Shown here: positions 14,066 to 15,189 of the stretch, one piece after another
Numbering within the stretch: position 1 is the first letter of the stretch
How the letters are laid out: every line of letters begins with the position of its first letter
DNA from: Methanothrix sp.
Lineage (GTDB): Archaea > Halobacteriota > Methanosarcinia > Methanotrichales > Methanotrichaceae
Reading direction: 5' to 3'
Assembly: GCA_003162615.1 (NCBI GenBank)
Contig: PMNG01000190.1
Location: forward strand, 678 to 15,866
Length of the DNA stretch: 15,189 nt
Made by a program: the position numbers and the translations under genes
Notes under the pieces: model-generated
Seen by the model: the letters and a program-made list of their open reading frames with translations, nothing else
Databases searched by the model: none
What the model was told of the DNA's origin: nothing

Positions 14066-14455
14066 TCACATTGCCTTCGCAGAAGATTTGACTGCATTAA
14101 GTGCATTCGGTTTATTCCCATCGGTCGCGTTTATGCCTGCGGGTATGATAGTGTTCGTGATTTCGGTTAGATTCTGAACCAATACGATGTTCAATGTTAT
14201 ATCCTGAAACGTGACGTCGCTCATGCTCATGGACCCATTGCCCGTTCTATTAGGCATATTCATGTTTATTGGCATATTCTTCTTCATCGGCATATTCATG
14301 TCCACAGGCACTGTTGTGTTCAATGGCGCTGTTGTGTTCATTGGTAATGTCATGTTTTTCGCCATGCCACCCTTATCTGTCACGGCCACTCCACTAAAAG
14401 AGAGTATCAATAATATTGATAGTAGTGTCAATCCAGCCAATATGTAGCTTCTCAT
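14066..14455 (-). CDS. Secreted Met/Asn-rich protein, unknown
   Basis: The 129-residue protein begins with a signal peptide or membrane anchor (MRSYILAGLTLLSILLILSF, ending near 25). Residues 31-79 are low-complexity and rich in Met, Asn, Pro and Thr, with 11 Met in 49 residues, including NMNMPMKKNMPINMNMP. Seven N-x-S/T sequons are present (Asn34, 40, 46, 69, 73, 95, 109), so heavy N-glycosylation outside the cell is likely. The C-terminal part has a possible beta segment (VTFQDITLNIVLVQNLTEIT). Met-rich stretches of this kind bind Cu(I) in other proteins, but no such role is shown here. ATG 14455 has AGGAAGGA a few bases upstream, and a TATA region precedes it. No family is recognised. Confidence 0.65.
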   Translation of the reverse strand: MRSYILAGLTLLSILLILSFSGVAVTDKGGMAKNMTLPMNTTAPLNTTVPVDMNMPMKKNMPINMNMPNRTGNGSMSMSDVTFQDITLNIVLVQNLTEITNTIIPAGINATDGNKPNALNAVKSSAKAM

Positions 14456-14488
14456 TTGTATCCTTCCTTGATTTTCCTCGTTAATATA

Positions 14489-14506
14489 GTTTATACAATT
14501 TAAATC
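14489..14506 (-). promoter_or_regulatory. TATA region of the Met-rich gene
   Basis: The minus strand reads GATTTAAATTGTATAAACTATATTAA in this area, with TTTAAAT at 14499-14505. A start about 25 bases on (near 14475) leaves a short leader with AGGAAGGA. Confidence 0.45.
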
Positions 14507-14528
14507 TTTGTAGGGAGTACTATTTCTA

Positions 14529-14543
14529 TTGAATTGTATTCAA
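14529..14543. repeat. Small inverted repeat upstream of the Met-rich promoter
   Basis: TTGAAT-TGT-ATTCAA is a 6-bp inverted repeat with a 3-base centre, about 25 bases upstream of the TATA box of the gene ending at 14455. It is well placed for a regulator, but short enough to be chance in AT-rich DNA. Confidence 0.3.
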
Positions 14544-14686
14544 GACTACCGCAGCTCTTCCATTCTGTTATATATCGACCAATCACGGAAAGAATACCGC
14601 TTACATAAATTGTGATGAAAGCGCGAATTTCTACTTGTTTTCGAATGCCTAATCTTACCCGTCTTATCTAATAAGTGATCAGCCAG

Positions 14687-14764
14687 AAGCCAGGCTTAAC
14701 CCTGGCCTTATAGCATCCGACCTGGCCATGTCATCACACAGCCTTCTAGCTTTCTATGGCCAGG
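14687..14764. repeat. Cluster of inverted repeats built on CCTGGCC
   Basis: AAGCC-A-GGCTT (14687-14697) is a near-palindrome. CCTGGCC occurs at 14701 and 14721, and GGCCAGG at 14758. CCTGGCCAT (14721-14729) with ATGGCCAGG (14756-14764) is a perfect 9-bp pair with a 26-base loop. TTATAGC (14708-14714) also recurs inverted as GCTATAA (14765-14771). It lies in the 14456-14859 gap, which holds no gene that I can see. Confidence 0.5.
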
Positions 14765-14859
14765 GCTATAATCATTCATTGACGGAGGTTTTATGGGCCT
14801 TAAGTTCATTAAAAATTAATTTTCTAGGCTTTATGAAAATTGCTGTGCCTTTTCATCCT

Positions 14860-15189
14860 TCACTGAACTCTCGAGCTGTTAATTGCCTGCTTCTCTTCAT
14901 ATAACTTCAATATCGATAAGCATATTAATGTAATTATCAAAACCATCAGCCATTCCCCATATGAAAGATTAACGACTATAAATCTTTCATATGGTGGAGT
15001 AGGTCTATCGAACGGTTTTTCCCATATCGCTGGAATATATTTGATGGCATATCCTGTTATGGAGCCCAATAACCCTCCTATTGCGAAAACAAGCGATAAT
15101 TTTTGTTTCCTTGCCGAATAGATAGAGTAAATTGTGAGGATCAGGCTTAAAATGGCTGTAACAATGAAGAAAATTGACAATGAATCCAT
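14860..15189 (-). CDS. Membrane protein of unknown function, start uncertain at window edge
   Basis: The visible 109 residues have hydrophobic segments at about 3-24 (LSIFFIVTAILSLILTIYSI), 33-50 (LVFAIGGLLGSITGYAIK) and 79-95 (GEWLMVLIITLICLSIL), so it is an integral membrane protein with a loop (KPFDRPTPPYERFIVV) between the second and third. ATG 15187-15189 is the last codon before the window edge; whether it is the true start cannot be told. It ends at TAA/TGA-region 14860 with a charged tail. No family is recognised. A perfect 14-bp inverted repeat lies inside the gene (14957-14994). Confidence 0.6.
   Translation of the reverse strand: MDSLSIFFIVTAILSLILTIYSIYSARKQKLSLVFAIGGLLGSITGYAIKYIPAIWEKPFDRPTPPYERFIVVNLSYGEWLMVLIITLICLSILKLYEEKQAINSSRVQ
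14957..14994. repeat. Perfect 14-bp inverted repeat inside a coding region
   Basis: CCATATGAAAGATT (14957-14970) and AATCTTTCATATGG (14981-14994) are exact reverse complements with a 10-base loop. They lie inside the membrane protein gene and encode its PYERF...LSYG stretch. Confidence 0.7.

Noticed and set aside
14200..14360. Repeated CATATTCATG/GGCATATTC-like units as a CRISPR-like array
   Set aside because: The repetition comes from the Met-Pro-Asn codons of the secreted protein. Units are short, unequal and lack unique spacers.

Overview
The window looks like a stretch of a methanogenic euryarchaeon, most like the Methanothrix (Methanosaeta) group. This is inferred from gene content, not from a database match. 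The archaeal marks are a group II chaperonin (thermosome), a tRNA-Tyr with an intron after anticodon position 37, no encoded CCA tails, TATA/BRE-type promoters, strong Shine-Dalgarno sites with frequent TTG/GTG starts, an AbrB-PhoU fusion, and an MTH1187-type small protein.

Layout. Bases 1-1670 (+) are a decaying zone: the end of a DUF77/MTH1187 gene, a second copy whose start codon is lost, a collapsed hybrid sensor kinase (coiled linker, PAS fragments in several frames, the last part of a receiver domain), and an intact HPt domain protein. Bases 1697-7063 (-) are a protein-folding block read leftwards: thermosome, grpE, dnaK, dnaJ. All four are intact. Bases 7064-7261 form a divergent control region with TATA boxes for both sides and a perfect 12-bp palindrome. 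Bases 7262-9716 (+) carry pstB, phoU and an AbrB-PhoU fusion without pstS/pstC/pstA. Bases 9717-10063 hold a long two-part hairpin and a possible 40-residue protein. Bases 10064-11485 (-) hold a DUF2958-like protein and a two-gene unit of a YfcE-type phosphoesterase and an O6-alkylguanine-DNA alkyltransferase that overlap by 4 bases. Bases 11705-11895 (+) are tRNA-Tyr(GTA, with intron) and tRNA-Asp(GTC), followed by a hairpin terminator candidate. Bases 12158-12985 (+) are a DUF6414-like gene cut by one in-frame TAG. The rest (12986-15189) is gene-poor: an eroded coding fragment, a small membrane protein, a secreted Met/Asn-rich protein, a cluster of inverted repeats, and a partial membrane protein that runs off the window.

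How the genes work together. DnaJ, GrpE and DnaK form the bacterial-type Hsp70 cycle, placed next to the archaeal chaperonin that takes over non-native proteins. PstB, PhoU and AbrB-PhoU are the ATPase and control parts of phosphate uptake; the AbrB half could make the fusion a DNA-binding phosphate regulator of this promoter. I saw no CRISPR array, insertion sequence or complete mobile element. The points most worth checking are the hairpin at 9784-9841, the TAG inside the DUF6414-like gene, the palindromic pst control region, the collapsed kinase, the Met-rich glycoprotein candidate and the perfect 14-bp inverted repeat inside a coding region at 14957-14994.
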